NCBI GenBank assembly: GCA_937915545.1 | Contig: CALGIJ010000039.1 | Coordinates: forward strand, 62,001 to 126,000 | Source of the DNA: an uncultured Desulfobacterales bacterium | Lineage (GTDB): Bacteria > Desulfobacterota > Desulfobulbia > Desulfobulbales > Desulfocapsaceae | Length of the DNA stretch: 64,000 nucleotides | Reading direction: 5' to 3' | Shown here: positions 62,976 to 64,000 of the stretch, in pieces | Numbering within the stretch: the stretch's first letter is position 1 | Layout: every line of letters starts with the position of its first letter | The notes under the pieces: generated by a model | The model's database searches: none | The model's input: the letters and a program-made list of their open reading frames with translations, nothing else | What the model was told of the DNA's origin: nothing | Position numbers and translations under genes: made by a program

Positions 62976-63806
62976 ATGACCCGCCCCCTCAAGGACCTCC
63001 TCGCCGGGATTGTCGCTGACGACCTCCTCGGAGAGGTGATCGGTTCCTACGATATCGTCGGCGACATCGCCATCATCAGCGTACCGCCAGCACTTGTCGC
63101 CGCCGAGCGAGGCATCGCCGCGGCCATTTTGGCCGGCAATAGACGGCTGGCGGTAGTGGCCAGACGCGATGGCAGCCACCATGGCGAGTTTCGCACCATG
63201 CCCCTGCGGGTGCTTGCCGGAGAAGAACGCACCGAGACCGAGGTCCGCGAGTCAGGAGTGCGTCTGCGTCTCGATGTAGAGCGCGTCTATTATTCGGGGC
63301 GCAGCGGTCAGGAGCGGCTGCGCGTCGCATCCCTGGTGCAGCCGGGGGAAACAATTGCAGTGCTCTTTTCCGGGGTGGCTCCCTATCCCCTCGTCCTCGC
63401 ACGCCACAGCGCTGCCGCGGCCATCGTCGGCATCGAGAAAAACCCTCTGGCGCACCGCTATGCCCTGGAGAATCTCCGACTGAACAAGCGGATCGGCAAC
63501 ATCGAGCTGCACTGTGGCGATGTCGCCATTGTCCTGCCGCAGCTGGGCCGCCGCTTCCACCGTCTCATCATGCCTCTGCCCAGCATGGCCGAAGCCTATC
63601 TACCCGCGGCCCTTGCCGCGTTGCGCCCCGAGGGGATGCTCCATTTCTATCTGTTCGCACGCCAGGGCGAATTCGCCGCGGCCGCAGCGGTAGTCGATGC
63701 CGCCTGTCTCGCCGCCGGTCGCCGTCTGGTCGAGTACCGTATCGTACCATGCGGCCACTGCGGGCCGCGGACCTATCGGCTCTGCGTCGATGCGCGAATC
63801 AGCTGA
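62976..63806 (+). CDS. Trm5-like class I SAM methyltransferase
   Basis: 276 aa. N-terminal part (about 1-110) has VGDIAIISVPPAL and EFRTMPLRVLAGEERTETEV. The Rossmann part starts LRVASLVQPGETIAVLFSGV, with GIEKNPLAHRYALENLRLN and RLIMPLPSMAEAYLPAAL, the IMPLP stretch being the catalytic-loop position of archaeal-type Trm5/TYW2. Family members methylate G37 (N1) or related positions in tRNA. Bacteria normally use the unrelated TrmD, so this is either an additional tRNA/small-RNA methyltransferase or a transferred gene. A GTG 6 nt upstream is an alternative start. Confidence 0.78.
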   Translation: MTRPLKDLLAGIVADDLLGEVIGSYDIVGDIAIISVPPALVAAERGIAAAILAGNRRLAVVARRDGSHHGEFRTMPLRVLAGEERTETEVRESGVRLRLDVERVYYSGRSGQERLRVASLVQPGETIAVLFSGVAPYPLVLARHSAAAAIVGIEKNPLAHRYALENLRLNKRIGNIELHCGDVAIVLPQLGRRFHRLIMPLPSMAEAYLPAALAALRPEGMLHFYLFARQGEFAAAAAVVDAACLAAGRRLVEYRIVPCGHCGPRTYRLCVDARIS

Positions 63807-63955
63807 GGGACCTTCCTTGGCCCCGCCATCTCCCGTTCGTCCCGATAGGCGTTGAGTTTTTCACCCCCCTTTGTTACAACCAACAGGACCCGCGCCGCCG
63901 TCGCCACCCCTGGTTGATGGCGGTATCCCGCAAACATGGCCATCAAGGAGCAGTC

Positions 63956-64000
63956 ATGCACGTTTCATTCTACGGCGCCGTCCGCGAGGTGACCGGTTCC
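63956..64000 (+). CDS. Metallo-beta-lactamase-fold (beta-CASP RNase type) protein, 5' end only
   Basis: Fifteen codons to the window edge after an AAGGAG site: MHVSFYGAVREVTGS. This opening (M-x-x-x-F-x-G-A-x-R-E-V-T-G-S) is characteristic of bacterial beta-CASP MBL-fold exonuclease-like proteins. The rest lies outside. Confidence 0.7.
   Translation, partial: MHVSFYGAVREVTGS

Overview
The window is a high-GC bacterial chromosome segment. Gene content suggests an anaerobic Gram-negative bacterium of the former Deltaproteobacteria (Desulfobacterota), perhaps near the Desulfobulbales. The reasons are a long heterodisulfide-reductase-like (Hdr/Mvh/Qmo-type) operon, NfnAB, a 14-subunit type complex I with fused nuoCD, a rubrerythrin-type protein and many Na+/K+ antiporters. 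This placement is inferred from families; no rRNA or tRNA gene was seen. The set of Na+ and K+ transporters would suit a saline or alkaline habitat, which is also an inference.

Layout. 1-3.4 kb: AapJ/AapQ-type amino-acid importer (truncated at the left edge) and an AlaDH/PNT-family dehydrogenase. 3.7-6.4 kb: EamA exporter plus a YraQ-type permease and its DUF1980 partner. 6.4-8.6 kb: lemA and two TPM-domain genes. 8.7-12.4 kb: a complete siaABCD signalling operon (phosphatase, kinase, phosphoprotein, diguanylate cyclase). 12.5-17.1 kb: UspA tandem protein, NhaP2-type antiporter and a two-RCK potassium channel. 17.3-20.3 kb: periplasmic binding protein overlapping a hybrid histidine kinase. 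20.3-25.7 kb: an FKBP-like/methyltransferase fusion, a Kef-type antiporter, a polysaccharide deacetylase and a family 2 glycosyltransferase. 26.2-28.0 kb: nhaB behind a structured leader that looks like an ion-sensing riboswitch with a transcription attenuator.

28.4-40.9 kb holds the most striking block, a seven-gene minus-strand operon. In transcription order it encodes a membrane cytochrome b/HdrC/HdrD fusion, an HdrA with a GltD-like NAD(P)H module inserted in its middle, MvhD, an FrhB-like flavoprotein, a double-length HdrA, HdrC and HdrB. Together these look like a membrane-linked flavin-based electron bifurcation or confurcation machine connecting quinone, NAD(P)H, ferredoxin and a thiol/disulfide or unknown partner. 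With nfnAB (ferredoxin/NADH/NADPH) and nuoA-N (NADH or ferredoxin to quinone) in the same 34 kb, the region could balance the cell's low-potential electron pools.

41-45 kb is a lower-GC accessory patch: two paralogous small Cys-rich proteins and two paralogous XRE-type regulators carrying a C-terminal two-CW cysteine domain. Three of these four genes share a nearly identical promoter core and, about 50 bp further upstream, a pair of inverted copies of a 14-bp operator. This is a compact, apparently self-contained regulatory system that I do not recognise.

45-59 kb: CBS-domain protein and nuoN to nuoA. 59.7-62.1 kb: nfnB and nfnA. 62.6-64 kb: cold-shock protein with a strong terminator, a Trm5-like tRNA methyltransferase and the first 15 codons of a metallo-beta-lactamase-fold protein.
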